Shown here piece after piece: positions 1 through 11,751 of a stretch of DNA of 64,000 bases. Source of the DNA: Cryptomeria japonica (Eukaryota; Streptophyta; Pinopsida; Cupressales; Cupressaceae); contig NC_081414.1 in assembly GCF_030272615.1 (NCBI RefSeq), positions 3,599,501-3,663,500 of the forward strand. The letters are read 5' to 3'. The notes below the pieces were generated by a model that had not been told where the DNA came from, searched no databases, and worked only from the letters and a program-made list of their open reading frames with translations. Positions within the stretch are counted from its first letter, which is position 1, and each line of letters starts with the position of its first letter. Made by a program: the position numbers and the translations under genes.

Positions 1-1747
1 CCTAGTCGAAATAGATTGCAGACGTACAAAAATTGAAAACCCTAGTCGCGCATTGTAGAAGAGACAAGATGAAAATGCCACAAGAAATCATGAATATAAG
101 CGTTGTTGGAGGTCGCATGATGCAGACGTGCGTAGTTGCAAAGATTGCGCGGAAGAAAAGTGCAGGTCGCGCACGGAAGAAAATGCAGATCACGTAGAGA
201 AACATGATTTGGAAATTGCATTGAAGAAAAAACGCACACGGGAAACACGTGGGGAGGTTGTAGACCCAAACTTGCGTCGGGCATAGAAGTGAAAAACACA
301 GGACAAAACAAGTAAAATCGCGAAATATGTCGTGATTTTCCCACGAAATCCGTCGCACAAAGCCTGCAAAAATTCAGCTCGAAAAGAAAACGCGATTTTT
401 TGAAAAAATCGGCCTTGAAGCACCGTAGGAAGAATTTTTTTTAACAAAGAGTTTGTTTTTCAACTTTCTTTAAAAAATTCCTTTCGAAATTTTAATTGAA
501 AAACAAAATTATTTTCTAAACCCACTTTGATACCATATTACGAAGAAGTAATTGATAAAAAATTTGAATGAATTAAATGAAATGATCGAGAGATCATTTA
601 AAGAATTACAAAATCGATGTTTCTAAAAAGAAACAATCGAAAAAATAAACTAACTAATTATTTACAACATATTACATAATTGACCATTAATTAATAATAA
701 ACAATATTATTCTAATAATTCAAAGTGACATCCAAGATGAATGAAGCATATCGATATATTTTGTTTTTTGGAGTAGATGAGGATCAATTAAAACAAATTA
801 AATACAAATCAGAAGATTAGTGCCCTTGATTCCATTGGAATCGTTAGATGAGAAGTAGAAACAAAGAGGACCAACTCATTTGCAGCTGATCATGTCAACA
901 ACAAAATCTTATCTTCTTGCAGTAGCTCATTGTCCTTTTAGGCACAATTCCATGCAATCAATCATCAAAACTAAATGCAACTTAAATTTATTTCTCAATC
1001 AACATGCATAAGAAACCATGAATATGTACTTTGTAGTAAAGGAAAATAGGTACTCAGATGTGCTCATCAAGCCATCATAGATTTGTACTAAGTGTGACCA
1101 TTCACCAGATCGGCATTCATTGCCCACAACATTTCAGCTGGAATTGCTTACTGGATTTTCTTTTAGTCAGCACTTCTTATGCATAAAATCACCTTAAAAT
1201 TTATTATATGCTGTATTCATTTGACACTTTTAGCGTGTATGCAAACTTTGACTTGGTATCCCCAATTTGTTGCCTTGTGGCATCCTTAAGAAATGAATAA
1301 ACACAAGTTTTTCTTGAGTTGGATTTGTAAATAGCAACTAGGGGATAATAAGTAACTGTGTATTCCCCAAATCAATTATCAATTGTGTGATTGAATAATT
1401 ATTTATGAAATACAGATATTACGGTGTACTGCTGCATAATGTATATTTCTCATTTTTGTGTGTAACTCTCGCCTTTCAGTCCATAGCTGCATGTATTTGT
1501 TTGATTTGTCAAACACATTACCAAATTTCTACATCACACACAAGCACAACATAGTCTTTAGTAATAGTCATGATATGTGTGTGTGTAGTATATACATATG
1601 CTATTGATCATTAACTTGAGCTATTAGACAGTAACCCCAACTTTGCAAATCCTTGTTGCCACTAGGATACATACTTCAAAAAAATGCTACACCTTCTTGT
1701 TGAGGCTACATTTATGAGTTTTATACCCATGGATGAGACTTTGGTCA
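1..1747. other. Unclassified AT-rich sequence upstream of the first family-B LTR
   Basis: No host exon could be recognised here. The sequence probably belongs to an upstream intron of the ORANGE-like gene, because Ba is inserted at its right edge. The octamer TGATACCA at 528-535 reads TGGTATCA on the - strand, the core of an initiator-Met tRNA primer-binding site, so positions 1-527 could be the start of a - strand retroelement interior. No paired LTR or gag motif was found, so this stays a suggestion. The open frames around 2-447 have no recognisable protein features. Confidence 0.4.
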
Positions 1748-2099
1748 TGTTGTGACGTTTTCACACATCACCCCATTGCAAATGGGGACCCCCACTTTTT
1801 TCTTAGCTTAGTTGTCTTAGTTAGGTTGTCGTCTTAGCTTGGCAGTATTCATAGCTATTAGCCTTTGCTACTAAGAGAATGTACATTGTGTGAATGTCAG
1901 GATTGAGGGATGTTGCTAAGTTGCTAAAATGATGATGTTGTCATGTGTTGTGAAAGGATGTCAAACTTGTTAATGTTGCTAGAGTGCAAGATGTCATTAG
2001 GATGGTATGTGAATGAGTAGTGACAAACTTGCTGCAAGCATAGCACCAAGGGTCTTGTATTTCAAGTCTACACTATATTAGACCTAGGAGGGAAAATCA

Positions 2100-3520
2100 T
2101 GAAAATCTAAGCAAAACTCAACCCCCTCTTGTCATGCATAAAGTTGTGCGAACCCCTGCTTCATATTCGCAAGGGCATACTTGTGTAAATCAACACGGCA
2201 AATGCACCCTTCTTTATGCATGCTTATCACCGGCTCCACCATGTTTTGTGCAAGGGTGGGTCTTACATGTGCTCAAAGTCAAGAAATTGTTTTGTGCAAA
2301 GTAACACCTCTCATGCGCTCCATGATCATGAAAAAATTGTTTAAGTGAGGTATTAAACCCCCCCCTCCCCCCCTTTGTAGTATGAATAACATTGTGCAAG
2401 GCAAGGTGTTAGATGTGCTCCACATTGCATTTATGCATTACACCCCCTTTGAGTGCACTCCTAACTTTGTGCAGCTCAACCCTCAAAACCTGCTCTAGGG
2501 GAAGATTGTGCAAGACACCCTTGTAAATGTGCTCATGCCTAGCTGATTAGTGCCAACACCCCTAGCATGTGCGCCCAAGGTAAATTTGATTGTGTGTTGG
2601 ATAAGAGGAGGGAGATCATGCATGATTTTGTGCAAATGGACCTTCAAAATCTGCCCCACCTAGCAACTTGTGCATACATACCTCTCATAAGCACTCCCTT
2701 GTATTTTGCAAGATCATAAGTCAAATCCGCTCATCTTGGTGGCGAGGGGTCTTAAGTCCACCAAGGGTGATGTTATGCAAGCCTACCTCCAAATCCCACT
2801 CGAAGATAAGTGTTGTGCAGGCTAATATTTAAATCCTGCTCAGGACACCTTGAAGGTTTGTGCATGCTAACCTCAAGAATCCGCTCTGCAGGGCTGCCTA
2901 GCATATACGCCATGGGAAGTAGTGAAGCAACACAAAAATCAGGCCTTTAGGAAGTAAAACTCAGATCTGAAGAAGGCAAAATCAGACTTAAATTGGGTGA
3001 AATCAGACATGAAAAGCATGAAATTGTTTAAGTCAAAACACAAACTCCTCATAGCATATCCAGCTTTGTGCATGACTGCCACCCCAATGTGCTCAACCTT
3101 AAGTCTTTGACTTATGCATACAAGCTGCTAAACCCTGCTCAGCATTTTGCAAGATAACATCAAAACAAAGTGTTTGAAGTTATGCAGCAAAGGCCTTGAA
3201 ACCCACTCATCATCTTTGAGTGCAAATATGTATTTAAAACCCGTTGTGCAGGGCTTCACCTAAGATGCGCTCAGCAGTTAGCGCAACTCTGCCTTTCATA
3301 TGCGCTCTATAAGGTCAGGCTCCAAATGCACTCACTTAAGGAGTGAAATCAGACCAGTTTTTAAATCATACTTTCAAACAATGAGCAATTAGATCTTAGA
3401 ACTATCAAAACTAGACCTTATTTGTGCAAGGGCCCCTCTAAAATCAATGCACAAGTTTTTGCATACATGCCTATGAAATGCGCTCATCGAACATCCAATA
3501 AGTTTAAGAGTTTGAATGGT
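2100..3520 (+). repeat. Diverged short-period repeat region inside LTR Ba
   Basis: The motif TTGTGCA followed by an A/C-rich stretch and then ...AAATCYGCTC recurs many times at irregular intervals of several tens of bases (for example near 2505, 2630, 2670, 2815, 2860, 3240 and 3420). It occupies the LTR middle, the same relative place where other family-B LTRs carry GGCCGAAA repeats or the CCCTGGTCCCT hairpins. The copies are too diverged to call a regular period by eye. Confidence 0.5.
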
Positions 3521-3945
3521 ATAATTTGGAAGGTTAATGTTTTAATTCATGATTTGTTTGTCTCACAGGATCAAAGGGCATGGATATTGTGAAGGCGTAA
3601 GGAAGGAGCACTGGGACAAGGTTGCACAATGGAGATGGACTTGAATTTCCTTTAGAAATCCAAGATCCAAATGGATAATACTTCAAGGATGATTTGTTCA
3701 TATAAGATCAACAGCAATGAAGGGGCTCCACATTTAGAAAGACCACATGGAAAGACCTCCGTTACACACGAAGATACCCCCACACATCAAGACAAGGTAT
3801 TTGAGTCAGAGTTTCATGGTTAGAAGCATCATATACAAGAAGATCAAGCATAGGTATCACAAAGTCTACATCAAATAATCATCAAGGTGGAGATGCAACA
3901 CAAGGAGGTGGATCAAGCGACATCAAGGTATTCAAGATTAGTACG

Positions 3946-6664
3946 TGTTGACGTGGCTAAAATCGTATTGCTACAACTCTATCCGGTCAACGCAGAATAG
4001 AATTTACTCACTGAGTATCCTATCCTCTCTTGTATAAGGAATCCCTAATGCTGTTTTTAATTGATCAAAGGGGACAACCTCAAGGTTCCAACTATCAGTT
4101 CATGACTGCAGGATAACTCAATGGTTTGATTTGTTTTGCTAGGAGCACAAGGGGCCTTACGTTTACAACAAGTTGGTCTGCATCCTAAGATGCTGCGGGA
4201 AAAATAAATGCAAAAGGATAGGGTTAAGAGACCTAAAATTAACAAGACTGGTGTGCGAGTAGACGGATCCGACGTAACCAATCCCTGCTTGGCCAGAATA
4301 ACTCACAACCTCACAAGAACGGTGCAATCTTCAAGGGGACTTAGAAGATTTTCATACTATAGGTGCATGCCTAAACACCCAATTTTGGCGCAGCTCAGAC
4401 GGACACCTGCAATTGAACTAAGCACAATTTTAAAGGCTCAGACTAACCATACAACGGGATACACAATCAACATATCCCCAATGGTATGAACCCGAATCCA
4501 TCAAATACCTAGACACCAGGAAGGATCTATCTAAACTTGCTGAAGGAAACCATGCAAACAAAAGAAAACCAAGATAACAAACACCAAATCAATGTCCATA
4601 TATTGACTTCAGCTGTCATTACAACAATTTCTGCAATAGTTCTACTCTATTACTAAAAACTAACCTTCTACAAAAACTCTAACTATCTCTAACTATCTAA
4701 CTCTAAAAAATCTAACTAGAATCTAACAATCTAACTCGTTCTAACCCCTAAAAAAATCTAACCCTTTACAATGAGAGGCATCCTGCCTTTTATAGATTTT
4801 ACAAATTGAACCAGAGGCCAGTATTGACTGCATCCAACAGTCCTGATTTGCCTTCTAGAACTTGGCAGCCTTAACCCATGCCCATTTAATCCTCAGTTAT
4901 CCTCCCAACCACATTCTCAACTACCTACAACTGTTTGGCTTTAATCTGGACAATCAAGTTGTTGGAAATAACTGACTTGTGTCCCCTCATTTTGAATTCA
5001 TTAGACGGGGCCCATAGGCAGTCTTTTACATTTAAACAACTCAGTTTTTAAACTGATTTTCTCGAATTTCTTCCAGTAATATATTTTTGAGCTTGCACAT
5101 TTTGAGTGTTCTTTCATTTTTCATCTTGTTGGTGGACTTTCACTTGTTGTTCAGGTGATGACGCACTTCTCCGTGCCTCGCTTCAACCCTGCGCTCTGTA
5201 GCGCGTTCTTCATTTCCTCTTCCGACGTCACTTGCGATCGCGTCTCCAATTTACGCTTCAAGCGCTCTAGCTTTCCCAGCGTCGTAGATCTTTAAACAAT
5301 CAATTCCACTTTTAATAATCATTTTGAAAAAATTAAATAAATTAATTTAACAGTCATATTGAATTTAGGCGATGTCGGGTTTGGTTTGGCGAAAATGGAA
5401 GACGTTTGCTCTTTTTAAAAAAAATAATATCAATCACCCTTGTGCGAAATTAGGGTTTTAAGATTAAAATGCGCGACTTTAATTTTCTTTTGATGTGATT
5501 TCGATTTTAGGTTGAACATTGTGTCACTTAGAAATTCGGGCTCCTTTGATGTTTTGAGCGATTTTGGCCTTCTTGTTCATTGTTTTAGCTTTATTTGCTT
5601 AATTACCAAACTTTTAAAATGCCCCTCTCATTTTGATAAAATCAAGTATTTTAAGTGAAATGGGCAACTTTAATAGCAAAACTATCGAACCCCTTTTAAA
5701 TGCCCTCTTTCTTAAGTATAAAATTTGGCCATTTTTACTTAAATGAGCGAATTTTTCTTTAGTTGTTTCTTGCACCTTATTGGAATTTGGCGATTCTATT
5801 AGAAATACACGATTCTATTATTTGCAAAATGGACAAAAATGCCGAATCTTTGCTTTTGGTTTGATTTTAATACTACCCTTGGCATATTTCAGCAAATTGA
5901 AGGCATTTTCGAGGGTTTAAACTCGGCCTCCTTGGACGGAATGAACGATTTTCTCCGCAAATCGCCCGACCTTTACTTTATTTGCAAACTTCGGGCTTTA
6001 AAAAAAACGTCGTGCCTCCCATACCAATTTTGGCCAAATCGCCTTCATTGTGTGATTACTTTTAGTGATTTTCGGCCTAAAAGCCAATTTTGTGAGCTTT
6101 TGAAATTTTGTTGATTTTCAGCCTCCAAGCTCCGTTTGCGAGATTTGCTGTTTTTCAGCCTTTTGGTCACTTTGGCGCGGTTTTGGAGAGTCGGGACTTT
6201 CACGGCCTTGAGAGGCACTTTGAGATTTTGCCTCCTTACTTTTACTTCGCACTTTGACCCTCTAAGCTGAATGCAGGAGACTTTCGGCGATTTGAGAGGG
6301 GTTTATTTCGGGCATTTAAGAGAAAATGTGCGATTTTAGTTCTCTTTCTTAACGCCCCTCCCCCCTTTCACTGTCTGAAAACAAATTTTGGGCCTTAGCG
6401 TCTAAATGTGAGATGTCTTTGTGTTCTATTTCTCGCGCTCTTCCTACGAACTTCGGATCTTTCCCCTAAAAGGTGCGATTTATTTAATTGTTGGAGCCTA
6501 TGGACTTTCGGGATTTCACATGAAAATGGTGATTTTGTTTTGATTGCTTGATTTTGACTTAGGCTCTCAAAATGCCTAACTCCCTCTCTCACAGACAGGC
6601 AGATTGCAACAAAAAAACTTGGGGGTCCCTGTGAAGTAGGGCAATGTGTGCTTAACGCACAACA
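3946..6664 (-). mobile_element. Solo LTR Bb (family B) nested in Ba
   Basis: On the + strand it starts TGTTGACGTGGC and ends GCACAACA, the reverse of the family-B termini, so it lies on the - strand (2719 bp). The flanks GTACG (3941-3945) and ATATG (6665-6669) differ only by two transitions, compatible with a decayed TSD. The middle carries GGCCGAAA-type repeats (read as TTTCGGCC near 6072-6082). The part from 3946 to about 4900 aligns by eye with the 3' parts of Bc, Bd and Be in reverse. There is no coding capacity. Confidence 0.75.
4786..4794 (-). promoter_or_regulatory. TATA box of LTR Bb
   Basis: TATAAAAGG on the - strand, followed by GCAGGATGCCTCTCA. The same block occurs in Bc and in similar form in Bd and Be, which marks it as the conserved core promoter of the LTR. 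Confidence 0.55.
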
Positions 6665-7311
6665 ATATGCCATGGAGATGCTCCTACAACAAGTGAAGGC
6701 ATTCAAGTCAAAGGCAAGGAAGGTCGAGATCAAGCATCAAGAGTGTGTATGCATATCAAGACCAAGGACTACTAGGGGGTAGGATGTTGAAGGTGAAATA
6801 CATCATAAGGTCAAACTTTCCAAGTTAATGAAGAAAGAAGAGCGAATGTGATCAAGTAGATAGTTTCAGAAGAGTTAAGCAAAGTTAGAAAGTTGATTTG
6901 ATCACCAAAGATGATGCAATTTGGGAATATGCCCCATCTTCATCATATTGAGCAGCTGGATAATGTTGAGTATCAAGAGATATTGCTCAACCACAAACAC
7001 TTCTTTGTGATGACCTACAAGGTGCAAGCTGAGGTGGCATCCTATTGATCATCGACCACTCAAGTTGTGACAAGTCAGCATGTCTAAGTTCAGTGAACCT
7101 GACTCATCCAAGAATGGAGCAAGTGACACATGGCATTGCATCGAAGTTTGTTCAACATACCTAATGTCAGCACTTAGGACATGTGTCGAGTTTGTAATTA
7201 TTTCATTGGTTGAAGGTAGCTAGTTGTAACTAACCCTAATTAGGGTTTTATTTTGTAATCTTGGTCATTGATCTTGAATCAATCTGAGCCATTGAATTGT
7301 AATGAGACCTC

Positions 7312-7319
7312 TATATAAG
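7312..7319 (+). promoter_or_regulatory. TATA-like box of LTR Ba
   Basis: TATATAAG lies in the 3' part of Ba, upstream of the sequence CTCTCATTTGTAAAGG, which resembles the block after the TATA box in Bc and Be. This is a likely LTR core promoter. Confidence 0.4.
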
Positions 7320-8108
7320 TCTCAGTTCTCTCATTTGTAAAGGTTAATAGTTAGCGAATAAAAGTAGTAGTAGTGTAGGAGGAGGAAACTCGAAGTTGTT
7401 GCTAAGACTTGTTGGAGTTAATACATGATTTTCATTGATGCATGGTGGACTTCTATGTGTTGTTTCTACATGTTGCATGTTTCTTGTTACTTCTCAAATT
7501 CAGATAAAGTTCATTGATTATAATGGAGAAATGCAATGGTATTTGATGGAATCCCGGTTCGCACCATTTCTAATTTTCTGATTGTAAGTTGTAGTGTATG
7601 GTTAGTCTGAACCTCATTAAGCACAAGTTCAATTGTGGATCTTCATTTATATTGCACTAGTCTTAGGTATTTGATGAATGCCTACAATATGAAAATCCTT
7701 CGTTACCCTGTGGAGATTGTATCAGTTTTGTGTAGTTGTTCTTGCATGGCGAAGTAAAGCTTGATTATGGAATCTGTCTATCAAAGCATCATCCTTTATT
7801 GTCATTGTCCTTAGGATTATATTAGCTTTCTTAACCTTTATCTCCTTTTATCTTTATTTCCGAAGTGAGTTAAGTAAGATTCCACATTCCAATTGTGTTC
7901 ATAAACGTAAGTCCCTTTGTGATTAAGAACATTATCACATCATACATCACTGGGTCTATCCTGAGCATTAAAGTTGATTGTTCGCATTGTAAACCTTGGG
8001 GTCTTCTTGATTGATCACACTGTTTAGATTCAAGATTTCCTTGTTCAAGAGAGTGTAGGATACTCTGTATTCTATAATGTGTTTAAGGTGCTAAAAACCA
8101 CATCAACA

Positions 8109-8731
8109 TGTCATAGATGGTAGGAGACATATACCTTCCCTCTAAAGCAATAAATGATAGTTATCTAGGCCTCTCCAATGCCTTGTTTCAATTTTTTCAA
8201 CATTTGAAACCTCATGGAACCTTGAGGAATGTGTATTTGGGGACTTCATAGTGTCTACATGGAAGGGATTCAAGATCAATAGAGAGTAAAATTTATAATA
8301 CTGCAATCTTTTGTAACTTTTCCTACCTATCTCATTAATAAATGTTTATGCACTTCTTCTATTATCAACAATGCATTTCTGTATGTCATTGATTCAAAGT
8401 GGTATTTTTGATATGTTAACACTATGGTGGTTAAGCTAATATATTTGTGTTGTTTCTCTTATATCATTAAGTATCGTAAAGCCGAGTGCCTTTTGTGCTT
8501 TAGGTACTGTGTGAATGGAATTTTTTTTCTTTAATTTACTTCAAATGTTTGATAGGAAGTTTAATTAGAATATCTTGACTTCTTTATTATGTAATCTTAA
8601 TTGTTAATAATAGTAAATTTATGAGATTGGTTTACTTGAATGAAGTTTTCCTTTGCTTCCCTGATCATGTATAGTATAACATGTCGAGACTCTATATTAA
8701 TATCTTGGGTGGAATGCTGTGTTTGTTTTAG
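8109..8731 (+). other. Intron upstream of the first visible ORANGE-like exon
   Basis: AT-rich sequence between the Ba target-site duplication and the splice acceptor ending TTTTAG at 8731. No repeat or coding motif was recognised. The preceding OR exon could not be found anywhere between 1 and 8731, so this intron is longer than 8.7 kb. Confidence 0.6.
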
Positions 8732-8848
8732 ATTAGAAGACTTAGGATACAACAAAGGATAAAAAATGCTGAATTGGGCATCATGAACAGTGAAGTGGAA
8801 AATGAGATGCCTAATTTTCCATCTTTCATCCCTTTCCTTCCTCCTTTG
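8732..8848 (+). CDS. OR: ORANGE (OR/OR-like) plastid chaperone, internal exon i
   Basis: This 117-bp phase-0 exon encodes 39 residues. It contains RRLRIQQRIK, then AELGI, an acidic/Asn stretch, and MPNFPSFIPFLPPL. This matches the conserved segment of plant ORANGE proteins between the plastid-targeted N-terminal region and the first membrane helix. The acceptor is TTTTAG and the donor GTGAGC. OR proteins are DnaJ-type zinc-finger chaperones of the plastid; they bind and stabilise phytoene synthase and promote chromoplast formation (family knowledge). There are no stops or frameshifts. The start codon and transit peptide lie in exons upstream of the window. OR and its paralogue OR-like cannot be separated with confidence on this segment. 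Confidence 0.93.
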
Positions 8849-8994
8849 GTGAGCTCAATTCCCACATGCCAATAATTACTGGTTTATAAAAGATTTTTAA
8901 TCACTGTGATATTTTCACATCCTATCTAGAAAATCAAGAGATTGATTACAATTATGAATTCTAAGTTTTCTAACATATTGTCTTTTACATTTAG

Positions 8995-9081
8995 ACCCCA
9001 GCAAATTTGAAGCTATATTATGCATCATGCTTCTCACTTATCACGGGAATCATTATATTTGGTGGCCTACTTGCACCCACT
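8995..9081 (+). CDS. OR: ORANGE (OR/OR-like), internal exon ii with first membrane helix
   Basis: This 87-bp phase-0 exon encodes 29 residues beginning TPANLKLYYASCFSL and ending FGGLLAPT. It is the first transmembrane helix of the OR family, and it follows exon i after a 146-bp intron (8849-8994). The acceptor is ATTTAG and the donor GTAAGT. The fit to the family is direct: the preceding exon ends PFLPPL and this one continues TPANLK, as in known OR proteins. The helix anchors the protein in a plastid membrane (family knowledge). Confidence 0.95.
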
Positions 9082-10123
9082 GTAAGTATTTGCATATGAT
9101 GAAGTATTTTAGCTAATACTGACACCTTTTTGTTTAGTAAGGAATGGTTTGGTTAAATCATTGCATGGAAGTATTTATAGTGATGTTATAGAAAGAAGAA
9201 TATAATTTTAAGTGACCAAATTGCAAAATCAGTGAATGGGACCAAAATATCAATGGTTATACATAATGCAATCTAATTATATTTTAAAGAAGCAGTGGAA
9301 TGTGTTTTGGCAGCTCAAGAATGCTTAGAAATTTGTCATTTAAATATTTCCTTTATGAAACCATAGAGGGGCCTAGAAAAGAAAAGATAGTATTCTAATT
9401 TCTAATGTTCCAAGTGGACAAAAACTTGCCATGCCTTGGGCTATACCTATCTTTTATTGATAGAAGGAAAAAAACTATTTAGTCTCCTTGAATGATGAAA
9501 ATAAACCAGTTGAACTAGATAGTAGATACAATAAAAGAATACTAGGTCCAAAGGTTGGTAGGTGCCTAAAGCAAATCACAAGTAGGTAAAATGAATGACT
9601 GGCTAAGAGTTGTTAAGTGTTACAAAACAAGTCCCCTCCAAATCCTCACATTTTCGGATGGGGATGTCTCCAGGACATGGGGACTTGGAGGGGACATCCC
9701 CCTGCTGCCCTGCTACTTATGTGTATAACCACTCTTTTGAAAATATGGGTTGGATTTCAACAGAAATGAAATGCGTATCAGCTTCCTTCCCAATTTCTGA
9801 TCACCCAGATCCTAGAAAGGGCAAGGTCAGAGCATATGGTGTTCCGGATTACAAAGTAATAAAAACAAATTGCTGAAAGAAAGACATAAGGGGGCTAGCT
9901 GGCCAAACCACTTTTTATTCAGTAACTTTGTGATGCAGTAAAGATATTGATACAAAGGCATGATGATTAATTCTATTTTATAGTGAGCTAACAACCTTTA
10001 AGTGTAGTCTGAATTGTTTGGTGGGGCTTGCATTTTTATTTTCATTATCTTTGATAGTTATAGAGAAAATGCTTTTGTTGCATCATAAGCATGCTCTTAC
10101 ATTTGAACATATGTGGTGTTCAG
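9082..10123 (+). other. ORANGE-like intron (1042 bp)
   Basis: Ordinary AT-rich intron between exons ii and iii. A GC-rich patch at 9640-9710 contains the inverted pair GGGGATGTC (9660-9668) and GACATCCCC (9693-9701), which could form a small hairpin and may be a transposon remnant. Nothing else was recognised. Confidence 0.6.
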
Positions 10124-10200
10124 CTTGAGCTCAAACTGGGTTTAGGTGGTACCACTTATGAAGATTTCATACGCAATGTGCATTTACCAATGCAGCTGAG
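10124..10200 (+). CDS. OR: ORANGE (OR/OR-like), internal exon iii
   Basis: This 77-bp exon encodes LELKLGLGGTTYEDFIRNVH followed by LPMQL, plus the first two bases (AG) of a serine codon completed by T at 51316. The acceptor is TTCAG and the donor GTATAC. It is the loop between the two membrane helices of OR proteins and is highly conserved. The splice phase (2) fits exactly with exon iv 41 kb downstream, which is strong evidence that the two belong to one gene despite the distance. Confidence 0.95.
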
Positions 10201-11751
10201 GTATACAAAACTATTCTAACACACTGATTCAGTAGACTTAGTCAGTAATTTTAGATATGTTTTTGAATGATATATACAACCCATTTATGTGGCTAATGAT
10301 TACATACACAATATGTTTGCCACTCTTGAATGTATCCATGTACATGTTGTGAGGCCTTTTACTGAAGGCAACACACGTTGTCTTTACTTTAAAAGGTTTA
10401 TTAAGTTTATAATGAAGACTTTAATGCTTCCATCGATAAATGATGTAAATAGATGCTATTGTATTCATTTTGATCCCATTGTGATGAATCACAGTTGCTT
10501 GACAAAGTCCTTTATCTAAGATTATGTTGAAGGAAATCCATATGAAGCTATTAATTCTTATGGTCTAATTTCTAACTGTTTTGTGGCGTGTGAAGGTTAA
10601 TTGTACTTACAGTTAAGGAAATAGAATTGATTTCATAAAGAAGTCTTAGCAAGTAAACAATTATCATCTCAAAGTTAGGGGAAGGAAATACAATTGATTT
10701 CATTAAGTCGTCTTTAATAAAAAATCAGTGAGGCCTAACAACCAGAAAGCATTCTCCGTTGCTTTCTTTTCCATCCACCATATGAAATTAATAACAAGAT
10801 AGGAGCAGCTGCCATAGATGTAAATGTGCACATGCATGTGTGAATGATCTAGAATATATTCAAGAACATGTAAATCCAGCAGTATTGAGATGGCAAGTGA
10901 ATCCTTGGGAGAAGGAAATTCAATAGATTAGAAAAAAAAATGAAGACTGTTGACAAGGATACTTGATAGAAAGAATCCAAAGAGTTAAACAAGAATCAGG
11001 CTGAATAAAAGACATTTATCTACAATGTTTGACAATTGTTTGCTTATTCTTTTGTAAGCCGTGCCATAGCTTTTAGATTTTTCCATTGGTGGCCAACATT
11101 GTATGCCTGCATAACTTTACATCTTGCTCATCTTCCGTTTGTTTTAGTAATAGAGCCAATATTAGTCTCTAGATGTGCCCCTGATATTTTGTAAGCAATG
11201 TTTTTTCTCTGGCTCTAATTTAGCTACAGTTCATTATGCAAGATGAAAAAAGTTATGTATGTTTGTAATTACTGTATTAATAGTCAGATCCTCTATTTTG
11301 AAATCCTAGCAAAAGTCATCTTGGCAATGACTTATCTTCTCCATGTTGACTAGTAACTATGCATCTGAAATAACTTTGGCTTGCTTATTAGATAGATTAT
11401 TATCTTACCATTGCACACATGTAAACTTTGAGGAAAACATGTTCTTTGGGCTCTGCTAGGGTTTAATATGTTAGGTTTGTGTATTTTGTCACAATGTAGA
11501 TTCCTGATCTACGCAGGATAGATATTTTGTTCTCTAAATTTATCAAGCACTAATAGAGTATACTTACCATCCCTTGGGTGGTGTGAATGTTCATTGAATG
11601 CTTGTTTACACATCACAAACATTTATTAATATAGTTGTGCATACTGGAGCTGGTTTAGAGTCTAGACCATGGTTCCTGTTATCACAAAAGCTTGCACCCT
11701 TGCTAAGCTATCAACTCAGCAACCTCGTGAAACATGGAAACAACCCCGAAG
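10201..11751. other. Non-repetitive part of the giant intron
   Basis: Between exon iii and the first R1-type LTR. AT-rich sequence without recognisable coding, LTR or RNA features. Confidence 0.5.

Larger units (their letters stand above)
1748..8108 (+). mobile_element. Solo LTR Ba (family B), interrupted by Bb
   Basis: The LTR begins TGTTGTGACG and ends CCACATCAACA. It is flanked by GGTCA (1743-1747) and TGTCA (8109-8113), a 5-bp target-site duplication matching at four positions. Removing nested Bb (3946-6664) leaves about 3.6 kb with no gag or pol, so this is a solo LTR. The first ~50 bp match, in reverse, the end of Bh near 60950-60998. The last ~120 bp share the GATTTCCTT...CAAGAGAG...GGATACTC motif of the other family-B LTRs. 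It lies in the intron upstream of the first visible ORANGE exon. Confidence 0.8.

Noticed and set aside
2-447. Small - strand frames at the window start
   Set aside because: Cys/Phe-rich translations without domain signature; likely chance frames in a repeat with a primer-site-like word nearby.
9610-9876. 88-codon frame in the ORANGE intron
   Set aside because: No similarity recognised; it lies between well-defined exons ii and iii and spans a GC-rich hairpin.
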